Source: B30-G6 sp963701385
GTDB lineage: Bacteria; Desulfobacterota; Desulfobacteria; Desulfobacterales; B30-G6
Direction: 5' to 3'
NCBI GenBank assembly: GCA_963701385.1
Contig: CAVOZW010000017.1
Span: forward strand, 1 to 64,000
DNA: 64,000 nucleotides
Position numbers and translations under genes: made by a program. This document shows positions 34,981-43,702 of this stretch, in pieces. The notes beneath the pieces were generated by a model. That model saw nothing but the letters and a program-made list of their open reading frames with translations. It searched no databases and was not told the DNA's origin. Position 1 is the stretch's first letter; each line of letters opens with the position of its first letter.

Positions 34981-35990
34981 TAGTTCAGTCGGGGCGTAAA
35001 GACCGTGCGCACTTCCTCCGGATAATCACCCGAAAATACCCAAGTGTTGGTGCCCAGCATGGCGTGCTGCGCATTGCCCAAGCATACGGTCTTTGCCTGA
35101 CCCCTTGCCAGGATCAGTTCCAGGTCGTAGGCCAAGGGCTCGGTGAGGTAGAGCCTGGTTAGAAAGGCTAGCCGTTCATAGGCCTCGTTACCCGAAAAAA
35201 AGGTTTGATACACCTTTGCATTCACTGGACCCACCTGGATGCGGAACTTGCCCATGCGGTCGGCCAGCTCATGACCCAGGTATGCGTTTTTGCCCAGGGT
35301 GCCCCCGGATATGCCCAAACAGCAGCGCTGGGTTTCAGGAATCCTGGCCTTGTGTTCAACGCAGGGAATGATTGTCAGCGGAATATTACCCAAAGCATCC
35401 CGCAGCAGTGCCTTCAAACCCACGACCGATCTTGGAAACTGGGAAAAAAGCCCGGTGTAACGTAACAGCCGGTACGGTTCGGGGATCTCTTCACGAAACC
35501 CCTTTTCACCCAGCCCCAGCAGACAGAACAAACGCTCCAAGTCTGGTGCATGCTGCATTTCCAGGACCTGCAGATATTGCCGATATTTTGCCCAGCACCT
35601 GAACAGCAGCTCGTACAGGCGGTGGTTGACGATGTCGATGAAATCCCTGGAGACCGATTCATCATTGGCCTCTTCAGCGATGAGCTCTTCTGTGTAAAAA
35701 GTTGGCAAGGGTGATGCCGTACCGTATAGCCCGAGGATGTTGGCTGTGATCAGGAACTGAACGGCCTCGGCGTCATTGCGTTCCTCAACTTTTTCCACGT
35801 CCGAAGCCGGAAAGGCCATGGAAAGATTGGGCCTGACACGGATGTTGTTCAACTCCCGGCGTCCTGCAGGACCCTTCTTTGCGGTGCCTGCCTGCAGATG
35901 ACCCAACAGTCGGATAACCTGATAAAAGGAGAAGGCATGCCCCTCTTTTAGCAGTTGGCGTTTCAGATCGGTTTTGAATGCCGTTGTCAT
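34980..35990 (-). CDS. tssG: TssG baseplate protein
   Basis: TssG (ImpH/VasB) is part of the T6SS baseplate wedge with TssE, TssF and TssK. The 336-residue product starts at the ATG overlapping the tssF stop (ATGA) at 35990; an in-frame extension upstream has no start signal. Family landmarks are FKTDLKRQLLKEGHAFSFYQVIRLL, IRVRPNLSMAFPASDVEKVE, NILGLYGTASPLPTFYTEEL, and the C-terminal LILARGQAKTVCLGN. Length and position after tssF are typical. Confidence 0.95.
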   Translation of the reverse strand: MTTAFKTDLKRQLLKEGHAFSFYQVIRLLGHLQAGTAKKGPAGRRELNNIRVRPNLSMAFPASDVEKVEERNDAEAVQFLITANILGLYGTASPLPTFYTEELIAEEANDESVSRDFIDIVNHRLYELLFRCWAKYRQYLQVLEMQHAPDLERLFCLLGLGEKGFREEIPEPYRLLRYTGLFSQFPRSVVGLKALLRDALGNIPLTIIPCVEHKARIPETQRCCLGISGGTLGKNAYLGHELADRMGKFRIQVGPVNAKVYQTFFSGNEAYERLAFLTRLYLTEPLAYDLELILARGQAKTVCLGNAQHAMLGTNTWVFSGDYPEEVRTVFTPRLN

Positions 35991-37723
35991 ATGAGCACAC
36001 GGTCCCCTACCCGAGCCGGCCACTGAAAGATATCGCCTTTGAGCTTCTCCTTGATCGAAAACCGGGTAAACGTGTTCATCGAAGCGTAGGAGCCTAAAAA
36101 ATAGTCGAGGACACCGCCAAACAAGTAGAGATCACCCACACTGGAAAAGTGATCGTGCCGCGCCCCCACCTGTACTTCCATCCCGCGCATCATGGCACCG
36201 GAAACCAGGCGGTTGGATGGGCTGGAAATGACCTTTTCGATGCCGTTGATGCGCTTCTGATTGGCCAGGAACGCCGGTCGATCCCGATTCGCCTCGAAAT
36301 TATAGAGATCCAATATGGCCCTTAAATTTTCGGCAGTCGCCAAGGAAGTGTAGTTCAGGGAGAGATGAGATAACAGACGCCACAAAAGGTTGGTTCCCAG
36401 GGGCGGCAGGATGTTGCTGGTCGGCGGCCGCAGGTTTTTGAATTCCACATATTCGGGCGTACTGCCGGTGGGTATGCAAATGTCGCCCACGCGAATACCT
36501 TCAGGCAGGTATCCGTTGGTGCACTGGAGCTGGATGGACAGGGTTACCAGCACCGTCGGATTCGTCCCTGGCGGATATACCGCCGATAAAAACATATCGA
36601 ATCCGCTCCTTACCGGGGACGTTTTTACACGTGTGTGAAAGACGGGGTTAGCCTCTGGATCGGGTGTGAATATCTCGAAGGGAGCATATACGGTCTCGCG
36701 TGCGCTACCCTGGGCAAAGCCGATCACCTTCTCCACCGAATAGACCTGAAAGTGGTCGTCATTGGCCCCGGACGGTCGTACGCGGTATTCTGTCTGGCGA
36801 TGGTCAAGCCGGATCGGATCCGCGTCATATGGAAAGATATTAATCACCGGTGCGGCGCCGAGAACAAAATCGCCCTTACGGATATTCGATGGAACGAAAG
36901 GCAGTTGATCAAAAACAAAGGATATTTCGAACCGGTTGCCCTCGCCCCTGTTCTGCCATCTGCCCCACCCTTTCAGATCCAGAAACAGGTATTTCTCCGG
37001 CAGGATGAAATACTCTTGAAGGATCCGGTAGCCCGGGAAGGAATTGCCCGGATAGGGCAGCAGGCATTCATCGTCGGAATACCCCACTGACTTCAGGTTG
37101 TCCGGGGTCAGCATGGCGGCTTCGCCTCCCCCATCCAGCGGTTGGATGACAATCTCCCGCAGGTATTGTCGCAGTAGCATAAAGAGGTCTGGGGCCGGGG
37201 TGGTTTCGCCGCTTAAATACAGACGCAGGGAATCCGGGTTCCAGTCCTTCAGACTGGTGTTGTGCAGCTCCAGGGTCAGCGAGATGGCCGGCGGTTGTCC
37301 AGCAGTCTCGATATAGGCGGCCTCCAAAATCTCCAGGGGATAAATGGTTACGGGATAGCAGGTCTGAAACAGACAGGGGGTTCCTTCCACCGGCACCGAA
37401 GCCACCTGCACACCTGCCGGAATGGTCATGGTCTGTTGCAGGGTCGGCTTGGGGGTAAAGGCAACGATGGAGGCTGCCGGAATGGGTCTCAAGTAGTGGG
37501 GCCAAATCAGCTGAACCAGCTCATGGATGAGCTCTGGAAACTCGTCGTCCAGTTTCTCCCGCAACAGGGCCGTCAGAAAGGCCACACCCTCCAACAGGCG
37601 TTCCACGTCCGGGTCCGCCGACCGGCCGCTCAGCATAGGCGCTACGGCGGGATGGGCCTTGGAGAACTCCGCCCCGAGTTCTCTGAGATTGGCAATTTCA
37701 TCCTGGAAATATCGATTGAACAA
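35987..37723 (-). CDS. tssF: TssF baseplate protein
   Basis: TssF (ImpG/VasA) is the large wedge protein of the T6SS baseplate. The start MFNRYFQDEIANLRELGAEF, DPDVERLLEGVAFLTALLR, and FPELIHELVQLIWPHYLRPIP are diagnostic, as is the C-terminal GVQVGARHDHFSSVGDLYLF with the final WPARVGDRVLI. At 578 residues it has the usual length. It overlaps tssG by 4 bp. A 242-bp spacer with two intergenic repeats separates it from tssE upstream. Confidence 0.96.
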   Translation of the reverse strand: MFNRYFQDEIANLRELGAEFSKAHPAVAPMLSGRSADPDVERLLEGVAFLTALLREKLDDEFPELIHELVQLIWPHYLRPIPAASIVAFTPKPTLQQTMTIPAGVQVASVPVEGTPCLFQTCYPVTIYPLEILEAAYIETAGQPPAISLTLELHNTSLKDWNPDSLRLYLSGETTPAPDLFMLLRQYLREIVIQPLDGGGEAAMLTPDNLKSVGYSDDECLLPYPGNSFPGYRILQEYFILPEKYLFLDLKGWGRWQNRGEGNRFEISFVFDQLPFVPSNIRKGDFVLGAAPVINIFPYDADPIRLDHRQTEYRVRPSGANDDHFQVYSVEKVIGFAQGSARETVYAPFEIFTPDPEANPVFHTRVKTSPVRSGFDMFLSAVYPPGTNPTVLVTLSIQLQCTNGYLPEGIRVGDICIPTGSTPEYVEFKNLRPPTSNILPPLGTNLLWRLLSHLSLNYTSLATAENLRAILDLYNFEANRDRPAFLANQKRINGIEKVISSPSNRLVSGAMMRGMEVQVGARHDHFSSVGDLYLFGGVLDYFLGSYASMNTFTRFSIKEKLKGDIFQWPARVGDRVLI

Positions 37724-37743
37724 GGCCCTTCCCTTTCATCTGA

Positions 37744-37920
37744 ATCCTTGAGCCCTCGAATTTTTGGGAGGGCTAAAAAAATTCAAATCGTTTCTATCAT
37801 TCTTACAAGTGACAATCCTTGTGTTATGCTATCACGCATTCGGCTCAGGGCTAAAGCCCTGTTCAACATTAACCATCTGCTGGTGGTTTCACTTGAACCC
37901 TGGCATCCTTGAATCCTCAA
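37744..37920 (-). repeat. Short intergenic repeats (GGATTCAAGG family), copies 2 and 3
   Basis: Two units of the same repeat lie in the tssE-tssF spacer: near 37744-37770 (minus strand AATTCGAGGGCTCAAGGATT) and near 37886-37920 (minus strand TTGAGGATTCAAGGATGCC, then AGGGTTCAAGTGAAA). Between them is a small perfect hairpin, CAGGGCTAAAGCCCTG, around 37849-37864. Confidence 0.5.
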
Positions 37921-37965
37921 TTTTCCCACCGACACAAGTGGTGTTATCAGCTCGGAAGATGAATT

Positions 37966-38373
37966 TTAGCGTTTTACCCTGACCTTCCCATCCGCACCCA
38001 GTTCACTCTCAAACACGACCGGTTCATCCCCGATATAGAGCCGACCCAGAATCTTGAATGTCAACGAAAGCCGGTCCTCCTCCTGGGGGATAAACTTCAC
38101 CCGGGGGCTTTTAAGCCGGGGCTCGTATTTTTCGATGGCCTTGCAGATGGACCGTTCGAAATCGCGCATGGAAAAAGGAAAGGTGTTGCGAAAATCGGTG
38201 AAATCCGGAATACCGTAATCCGCTGCAATGGGTACATCTCCCTGCCGCGTGTTGAGGATCAACTGCAGATGCCTGAGCACCGATACGATGACCTTTTTGG
38301 GATCCTCGGTTGCGTTTCGCCCGGGATTTTTTCCCTGAGCTCGTATGCGCTCCAGAAGTCGTTCTTCTCTCAT
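37966..38373 (-). CDS. tssE: TssE gp25-like baseplate protein
   Basis: This 135-residue protein is a homologue of the phage T4 gp25 baseplate protein, which starts sheath polymerisation. It begins MREERLLERIRAQ, has the LRHLQLILNTRQGDVPIAADYGIPDFTDF core and the conserved FERSICKAIEKYEPRLKSPRV, in which the EPR motif is typical. It lies between hcp and tssF. Confidence 0.95.
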   Translation of the reverse strand: MREERLLERIRAQGKNPGRNATEDPKKVIVSVLRHLQLILNTRQGDVPIAADYGIPDFTDFRNTFPFSMRDFERSICKAIEKYEPRLKSPRVKFIPQEEDRLSLTFKILGRLYIGDEPVVFESELGADGKVRVKR

Positions 38374-38437
38374 TTTTTAACCCAACGATATAACAGCAAT
38401 TTTAGACATAATTATAGTAATTGCTTAACTACTAAGC

Positions 38438-38944
38438 TCAAGGTTGTTCCCAATCATCCTCTGCAGTCGTGCTAAGTTCCATTGAATCCCATTCGATCTT
38501 TCGATACGAAAAATACACATCTTCCATCTGCTCAAGATGTGCTTGGGTTGCATCCTGAAAGTTGGGTACCCAAGAATGGATTTTTGTTATATTTGCTTGC
38601 GTGAGTTTAACGGCAAAGAAAGGCTCCGGGTCAGATCCCTGGATTCTTTGAAATAGAAATTCGACCTCTTCTAATTCATCGCTTGCGCAGAGGGCTTGAT
38701 ATAGCAGGGGAGAACTTTTATCAAACTGCTTGGTGATCATAATCTGACCATGTTGCCTTTTTCCAGTGGCTTGCCCGGTGGCTACGTCTGTCGGTAACAC
38801 AATCGTATGATCCCAAGCCCATACCAGAATCCAGTCTTCTCGACCTGCTACCGCGTTTTTTCTAATACTCTCTTTTGAGCCTGCTCCCTCGGAAAGAAGT
38901 CCTTTCGATTTACTTTGGATTTTCATCCAACCATTGCTCGACAT
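38438..38944 (-). CDS. hcp: Hcp (TssD) tube protein
   Basis: Hcp forms the hexameric inner tube. The 168-residue product shows family features: an early beta strand with IKGLLSEG-like KSKGLLSEGAG, a GKRQHGQIMITKQFDKSSPLLYQALC stretch matching the R(K)HxPFxFTKxIDxSSPxLY pattern, and VKLTQANITKIHSWVPN with a final YRKIEW. GGGAGG lies about six bases before the ATG. It is placed after tssC as in many operons, with a 208-bp gap that may hold its own promoter. Confidence 0.92.
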   Translation of the reverse strand: MSSNGWMKIQSKSKGLLSEGAGSKESIRKNAVAGREDWILVWAWDHTIVLPTDVATGQATGKRQHGQIMITKQFDKSSPLLYQALCASDELEEVEFLFQRIQGSDPEPFFAVKLTQANITKIHSWVPNFQDATQAHLEQMEDVYFSYRKIEWDSMELSTTAEDDWEQP

Positions 38945-39152
38945 AACAACCTCCCTTCAACCTAATTTTATAGATTTGTTTGACCTTCGATGATCATAAC
39001 AATCAAATAACTTTAAAAAAAATGCAATCTTCTCAACTGAGCCTCGGCATTCACCTCCTTGTTAAAGATCGAGTTCAACGCGCTAGATCGGTATGGTTCT
39101 TCTGTATAATACGTCTTATAATTGCCATATAGACTGTCCCAATGAGTTGTAA

Positions 39153-40640
39153 TTAGTCCTTATCCAGCTTGCCCACCAGGGACAGGGTAAAATAGGCGCC
39201 CATGTATTTGAAATGGGGCACCACCTTCATGCTCACCTTGTACCACCCGGGATCACCCGCCACATCCTCCACCGTGATCTGTGCTTTGCGCAAAGGTCTG
39301 CGGCTGCGGGAATCAGCACTAGGATTCTCCTGGTCGGAAATGTACTGGCTGATCCAGCTATTCAGTTCTTTGTCCAAATCGGCGCGCGACTTCCAGGAGC
39401 CGATGTTCTCGCGCTGAATCACTTTTAGATAGTGGGCCAGGCGGTTGGCCACGAACATGTAGGGCAGTTGCGTCCCCAGCTTGTGATTGGTTTCGGCCTC
39501 TTTGCCCTCAGGCGTGTTGCCGAAAAATTTTGGTTTTTGGGTCGAGTTGGCTGAAAAAAAGCAGGCGTTATCACTGCCTTTGCGCATGGCCAGGGCCATG
39601 AAGCCCTGTTCGGCCAGCTCGAACTCCCGCCGGTCGGAGATGAGTACTTCCGTGGGAATCTTGGTCTGAACCGCGCCCATGGATTCGAACTGGTGTACAT
39701 TCAGATCCTCCACGGCGCCGCCGCCCAGGGGTCCGATGATGTTGGTGCACCAGCGGTACTTGGCGAAACTGTCGGTCAGTCGGCTGGCAAAGGTAAAGGC
39801 CGCGTTGCCCCACAAGTAATTTTCATGGCCTGATGAAACGTTTTCTTTGTAATTGAAGGCCTTGACCGGATTGTTTTCCGGGTCATAGGGCAGTCTCAGC
39901 AGAAAGCGGGGCAGGGCCAGGGCCACGTTGCGGGCGTCGTCGGAGTCCCTGAAGGACTGCCACTTGACATACTGGGGCCCTTCAAAGATAGACTCCAAGT
40001 CCTTCAGTTTGGGCAGCTCGTTGAAGTCGTCGATTCCGAAAAACTGCGGATCCGCAGCGGCGATAAAAGGACAGTGCGACATGGAAGCCACGCTGGCGAT
40101 GTTCTGCAGCAGCTTGATGTCCTGGGGACCCGGACCGAAATCGTAATTGGCCACCATGTTCCCATAGGGCTGTCCGCCGAACTGACCGAATTCGGCCGTG
40201 TAGACCGTGCGGTACAGGCCGGACTTGGTTACCTCGGGTGCATCCTCGAAATCGTCCAGCAGATCCTGCTTGCTGATATTCAAGAGCTCCAGTTTAATGT
40301 TTTCCCGGAAGTCGGTCTTGTCCACCATGTATTTCAGCGAGGACCAGGATGATTCCAGCTTCTGAAAATCTTCGTTGTGCAGAATGGCGTCTAATTGCAG
40401 ACTCATTTTATTGTCGATCTCGGCGATCATGTCGTCAATGAGGGCATTGGACACTTTGTCGACCTTGCGGCCGGGCTCGACAATCTGGGCGATAAACGCC
40501 GCCAAACCTTTTTTGGTTAAAGCGTAGCCCTCGTCTGCCGGCTGAAGCTTGGTGGCGGTGACGATATCATCCAGCAGAGAAGGCGTTTCGGACACCTCTT
40601 CTCCTGTGGTGGCCCCTTCTTTTTCGAGTTTTTCAGACAT
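39153..40640 (-). CDS. tssC: TssC large sheath subunit
   Basis: TssC (VipB) forms the contractile sheath with TssB. Landmarks are the N-terminal SLQLDAILHNEDFQKLESSW, the GMVANYDFGPGPQDIKLLQ-like stretch, PFIAAADPQFFG, RFLLRLPYDPENNPVKAF, HENYLWGNAAF, and the C-terminal SRRPLRKAQITVEDVAGDPGWY. The 495-residue length is normal. It follows tssB by 14 bp. A diverged TssB-TssC fusion is encoded separately at 4.3-5.9 kb. Confidence 0.97.
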   Translation of the reverse strand: MSEKLEKEGATTGEEVSETPSLLDDIVTATKLQPADEGYALTKKGLAAFIAQIVEPGRKVDKVSNALIDDMIAEIDNKMSLQLDAILHNEDFQKLESSWSSLKYMVDKTDFRENIKLELLNISKQDLLDDFEDAPEVTKSGLYRTVYTAEFGQFGGQPYGNMVANYDFGPGPQDIKLLQNIASVASMSHCPFIAAADPQFFGIDDFNELPKLKDLESIFEGPQYVKWQSFRDSDDARNVALALPRFLLRLPYDPENNPVKAFNYKENVSSGHENYLWGNAAFTFASRLTDSFAKYRWCTNIIGPLGGGAVEDLNVHQFESMGAVQTKIPTEVLISDRREFELAEQGFMALAMRKGSDNACFFSANSTQKPKFFGNTPEGKEAETNHKLGTQLPYMFVANRLAHYLKVIQRENIGSWKSRADLDKELNSWISQYISDQENPSADSRSRRPLRKAQITVEDVAGDPGWYKVSMKVVPHFKYMGAYFTLSLVGKLDKD

Positions 40641-40654
40641 GCCTTCCCCCTTTC

Positions 40655-41140
40655 TTATTCTTCAATTTTCAATTCTTTTAATATTTTTTCCCGGGAGGCG
40701 TCGTCCCCGATCAGTGCCTGAATCTTTTTACGGAACTCGGGCCGGTTGCCCATGGGTCCCTTAAGCGCATTCAGGGCCTCCCGCAGCTCCAGCAGCTTAT
40801 TGAGCTCTGGGGTATTTTTGACGACCTGTTCGGGCTGGAAGTCTTTCATGGATTCTATTTTGAGGGACAGGGCCATTTCCGCATCGGGCTCTTCGGAGAG
40901 CTTATTCTCCACGGTCAAATCCAGATTGAGTGTCTGGGCTTTCATCACCTCGTTGAAGTTGTCCTTGTCGATGTTGATCGGCTCCCGTTCCTCGACCATG
41001 CGGTCATCTTCTCTAAGCGTGTAGTCTCCCATCACCAGTATTTTCAGGGGCAGCTCGACTTCCTCCTGGGCACCGCCGGTGGCGGGGCGATAAACAATAT
41101 TGACCCTTTCCTTTGGCGCCACTGATCCTTCTTTTGCCAT
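40655..41140 (-). CDS. tssB: TssB small sheath subunit
   Basis: TssB (VipA) pairs with TssC in the sheath. The 161-residue protein has the usual VNIVYRPATGGAQEEVELPLKILVMGDYT start, INIDKDNFNEVMKAQ and FQPEQVVKNTPELNKLLELREALN motifs. AAAGGAGG lies five bases before the ATG, a strong start. The 157-bp gap to tssA contains one intergenic repeat. Confidence 0.97.
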   Translation of the reverse strand: MAKEGSVAPKERVNIVYRPATGGAQEEVELPLKILVMGDYTLREDDRMVEEREPINIDKDNFNEVMKAQTLNLDLTVENKLSEEPDAEMALSLKIESMKDFQPEQVVKNTPELNKLLELREALNALKGPMGNRPEFRKKIQALIGDDASREKILKELKIEE

Positions 41141-41265
41141 GGTTTCCTCCTTTTGGAATGGTGTTATATATTAGGTTTTAGGTTTTAAGTCGTTCTCCAA
41201 ACGAATAATCAACGATAAACAATTAGCGGTTATTGGTACTTCACCTATTTAAAATTCAAGATAAT

Positions 41266-41300
41266 CCTTCCCTTGGATCCTGGAATCCTTGAACTTCCTA
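41266..41300 (-). repeat. Short intergenic repeat (GGATTCAAGG family), copy 4
   Basis: On the minus strand the tssA-tssB spacer reads AAGTTCAAGGATTCCAGG followed by ATCCAAGG, matching the copies at 34944-34980, 37744-37770 and 37886-37920 in the same orientation. Confidence 0.5.
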
Positions 41301-42923
41301 TTTTAGGCCCAAGGCCTCCACCGGATTCAACCGATTGATCCGGTTTAATACGGCCTCAGCTTTTTCTTGGTCGTCCTGCTTTTTTTGGGCCTTGTATCCC
41401 TGCCAGACGATTTTTAGGGCCTTGAGGGCCAGTTCCGGGTCCCAAGTCTCGAGCTGAAATCGGTCGATGCCTTCGACCACCAGCTCCAGTTGCGGCAGTG
41501 CCATGGGGGCCCGTTTGGCCGCCACCAGGATCTGGCACAAGGACATGCGCCACAGCATGATTTCCTTGTGGGAAGCGGCGTTCTTCATTTCCTTCTGCAG
41601 CAACCCAACGGCTTGTACGATTTTTTTCTTGCCGGCTAGATCTTGGGCCTCCTGCAGCGTCTCCCGCATGTGGTCCTCCTCCTTCTCCGAGCCAGCGAAC
41701 CCAGCCGTGGGTATCGGCGCTTCCATGGCCATGCCTTCGCCAAGCGCGATGTCCTTCAGCCAGGCAATCGTGTCCATGTCTGCGAAGGGCATGCCCGTGG
41801 CAAACGTAAGTTTGGTAATACCCGGGAAGCGGTGCGCGAAATAGGCGGTTTCTTGGCAGACTGTATCGTGGGCCGCCTGGTAATCGGAACCCAGACCGGC
41901 AAGGGCCTCGGCCACCATGCGATTCAGATCTAACCAGAAAAATTCTTGTGAGACTTTTGGCTCGGCGCCCATGAGCAGATCCATCCAGGCGTTCTGTGAC
42001 CGGATGTCATTTAGGGCCTGCACGATGGGTAGGGACGGAGGTGGGTGTAGTGTTCTCCCATTCGTAGCCGACGGCAGCCTCTCAACGTTCAACCATGCTT
42101 GTTGACGCCGGATACGAAAAGCCCGGGCATCGCTCCAATCGCCTTTGTTTAGCAAATCCGCGGCCTTGCTCAGGTAATTTTGGCCGCTGGAAATGAGTTG
42201 CTTTGGATCCACCTCTGTTTCGGCCGGTTTGACCGGTGGGACCATAGGAGAAGCCGACGCCGGTGTCGCTGGTGACGGTCGACCCGCAGGGAGGTCAGGT
42301 TTCTCTTTTGTCCCTGCTTCAACAGCGGGCGACGGTTCTTCCGACTCGGCTGGTTCAGTGGCCTCAGACACTGGGCTGGGTGCCGCCGGTTCCGCCGGCA
42401 ATCGTTCAATGTAGTGTTTCAGCTTGACTAGCATGGGCGGCTCAGGCATGTGCTCGCTAAGCAGATTGTCCAGCCCATCCAGGTTGGAGACCATGGTCTC
42501 CGCGGTTTCCGCCGCGACCGAGGGGACATTCTGGTCTTCCAAGGCGCTCATGGTCTTCTCGAGCCACCATTCAAAGGCACTCAGGCGGCCACGCATGCGT
42601 TTTTTGTCCGGGAACAGCTGGTCCCAGAAATTGGCCGCCAAGTCGTGCATCACCGTCAGCCCCACGGCCAATCCCTCTCCTTTGTCGGCGCGCACCTGAC
42701 TGACCGCAAAATAACTGGCCACCAGCAGATCCTTGGACTTTTCGGCCAGAATTTGGGCGGACAGATCGCCTACCTTCTTCCAATTGACACCCCCGGAAGC
42801 CGTGGGCGAGGCAAGCTTGTCAATCTCGGCCTGAAGCGCTTCAAATTCAGGTTCATAGCGCGCATCCCACCCGGTGGGCGCTTCGGCACTGATGGGATCT
42901 TTGCCCAGCTTGAAATAATCCAT
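41298..42923 (-). CDS. tssA: TssA
   Basis: TssA helps to initiate and cap sheath assembly. The N-terminal ImpA domain (about residues 1-125) has PTGWDARYEPEFEALQAEIDKL and LLVASYFAVSQVRADKGEGLAVGL. A Pro/Ala/Glu-rich linker (~190-250) leads to a C-terminal VasJ-type domain (~260-541) with a putative oligomerising region (LNKGDWSDARAFRIRRQQAWL). The ATG at 42923 is preferred over an upstream in-frame GTG at 42953 because AAAGGAAA precedes it. It follows tagF by 32 bp. Confidence 0.92.
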   Translation of the reverse strand: MDYFKLGKDPISAEAPTGWDARYEPEFEALQAEIDKLASPTASGGVNWKKVGDLSAQILAEKSKDLLVASYFAVSQVRADKGEGLAVGLTVMHDLAANFWDQLFPDKKRMRGRLSAFEWWLEKTMSALEDQNVPSVAAETAETMVSNLDGLDNLLSEHMPEPPMLVKLKHYIERLPAEPAAPSPVSEATEPAESEEPSPAVEAGTKEKPDLPAGRPSPATPASASPMVPPVKPAETEVDPKQLISSGQNYLSKAADLLNKGDWSDARAFRIRRQQAWLNVERLPSATNGRTLHPPPSLPIVQALNDIRSQNAWMDLLMGAEPKVSQEFFWLDLNRMVAEALAGLGSDYQAAHDTVCQETAYFAHRFPGITKLTFATGMPFADMDTIAWLKDIALGEGMAMEAPIPTAGFAGSEKEEDHMRETLQEAQDLAGKKKIVQAVGLLQKEMKNAASHKEIMLWRMSLCQILVAAKRAPMALPQLELVVEGIDRFQLETWDPELALKALKIVWQGYKAQKKQDDQEKAEAVLNRINRLNPVEALGLK

Positions 42924-42955
42924 GATGGTTTCCTTTAGGTTACTCTGAGCCACAA

Positions 42956-43702
42956 TCAGGGTTCTTCAACATCCGCCAACGACCATAGACGTGTGAAATC
43001 CCCCGCATTGAGCGAACGCTTATACAGGGCCAACGCGAGCCGCTCCGGAATGCCACCCATGAACAGGGCGTTGGGCGTTTCAATCCCTTGGTCCGCAAGC
43101 AAGGCACCCCAAACCTGGACTGCGCTGGTGGGATCCGCTGCGCTGCATCCATCCAGGGCTAGCCATAACTCCCCGTTGTCGGTTAATTGAAGAGCCTTTT
43201 GCCTGGCAGTCTGTTTCTCCTGCAGTCCTGTTTCCTGTGCTGGTTTAGGGCCCCGCTCATTAGGAGCCGGATTTGGAAGATTACCCACCTCAACTTCCAA
43301 TTGGTTTAGATGATCGAAGCGTCGTGACGAAATATGCTCCATCTGATTCCAGACCGAGCTAAGCGCTTGAAACAGAGACGCCCACCCGTTTTCCCAGCCT
43401 TTGATGACACCGCTTCCCATGACCAGGAGTGGGTAAGGCCTGCCGATGCCGTCACTGCTGTCTTTCAGGAGACCGCAAAGCAACTCCCCTTTCCTGGTCC
43501 CCCTGGACCAGAATCGCCAGGATGATTGACCGAATGCCTTTTTGTTGCTGCCGGTAAAGTCCCGGTACCCCCTTTCCACCCATTCGCTGAAGGCCTTCAT
43601 CAAAGGGGTTGCCACCCGAAATGCAAAATAGTCCTTAGCCGCAGGGTGCTTACCGCAGGCCGCCCATTTCCAATCGATTTTCGGTTTTAGGAGTCCCAGC
43701 AT
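42956..43702 (-). CDS. tagF: TagF
   Basis: TagF (ImpM, BMA_A0400 family) is a T6SS accessory protein that represses firing until Thr phosphorylation relieves it in Pseudomonas. The N-terminal signature is KWAACGKHPAAKDYFAF, with a W/F-rich start and VERGYRDF. FWSRGTRKGELLCGLLKDSSDGIGRPYPLLVMG in the middle is characteristic. It overlaps the tssM stop by 16 bp. Its presence together with kinase, phosphatase and FHA proteins supports the phospho-regulated type of T6SS. Confidence 0.88.
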   Translation of the reverse strand: MLGLLKPKIDWKWAACGKHPAAKDYFAFRVATPLMKAFSEWVERGYRDFTGSNKKAFGQSSWRFWSRGTRKGELLCGLLKDSSDGIGRPYPLLVMGSGVIKGWENGWASLFQALSSVWNQMEHISSRRFDHLNQLEVEVGNLPNPAPNERGPKPAQETGLQEKQTARQKALQLTDNGELWLALDGCSAADPTSAVQVWGALLADQGIETPNALFMGGIPERLALALYKRSLNAGDFTRLWSLADVEEP

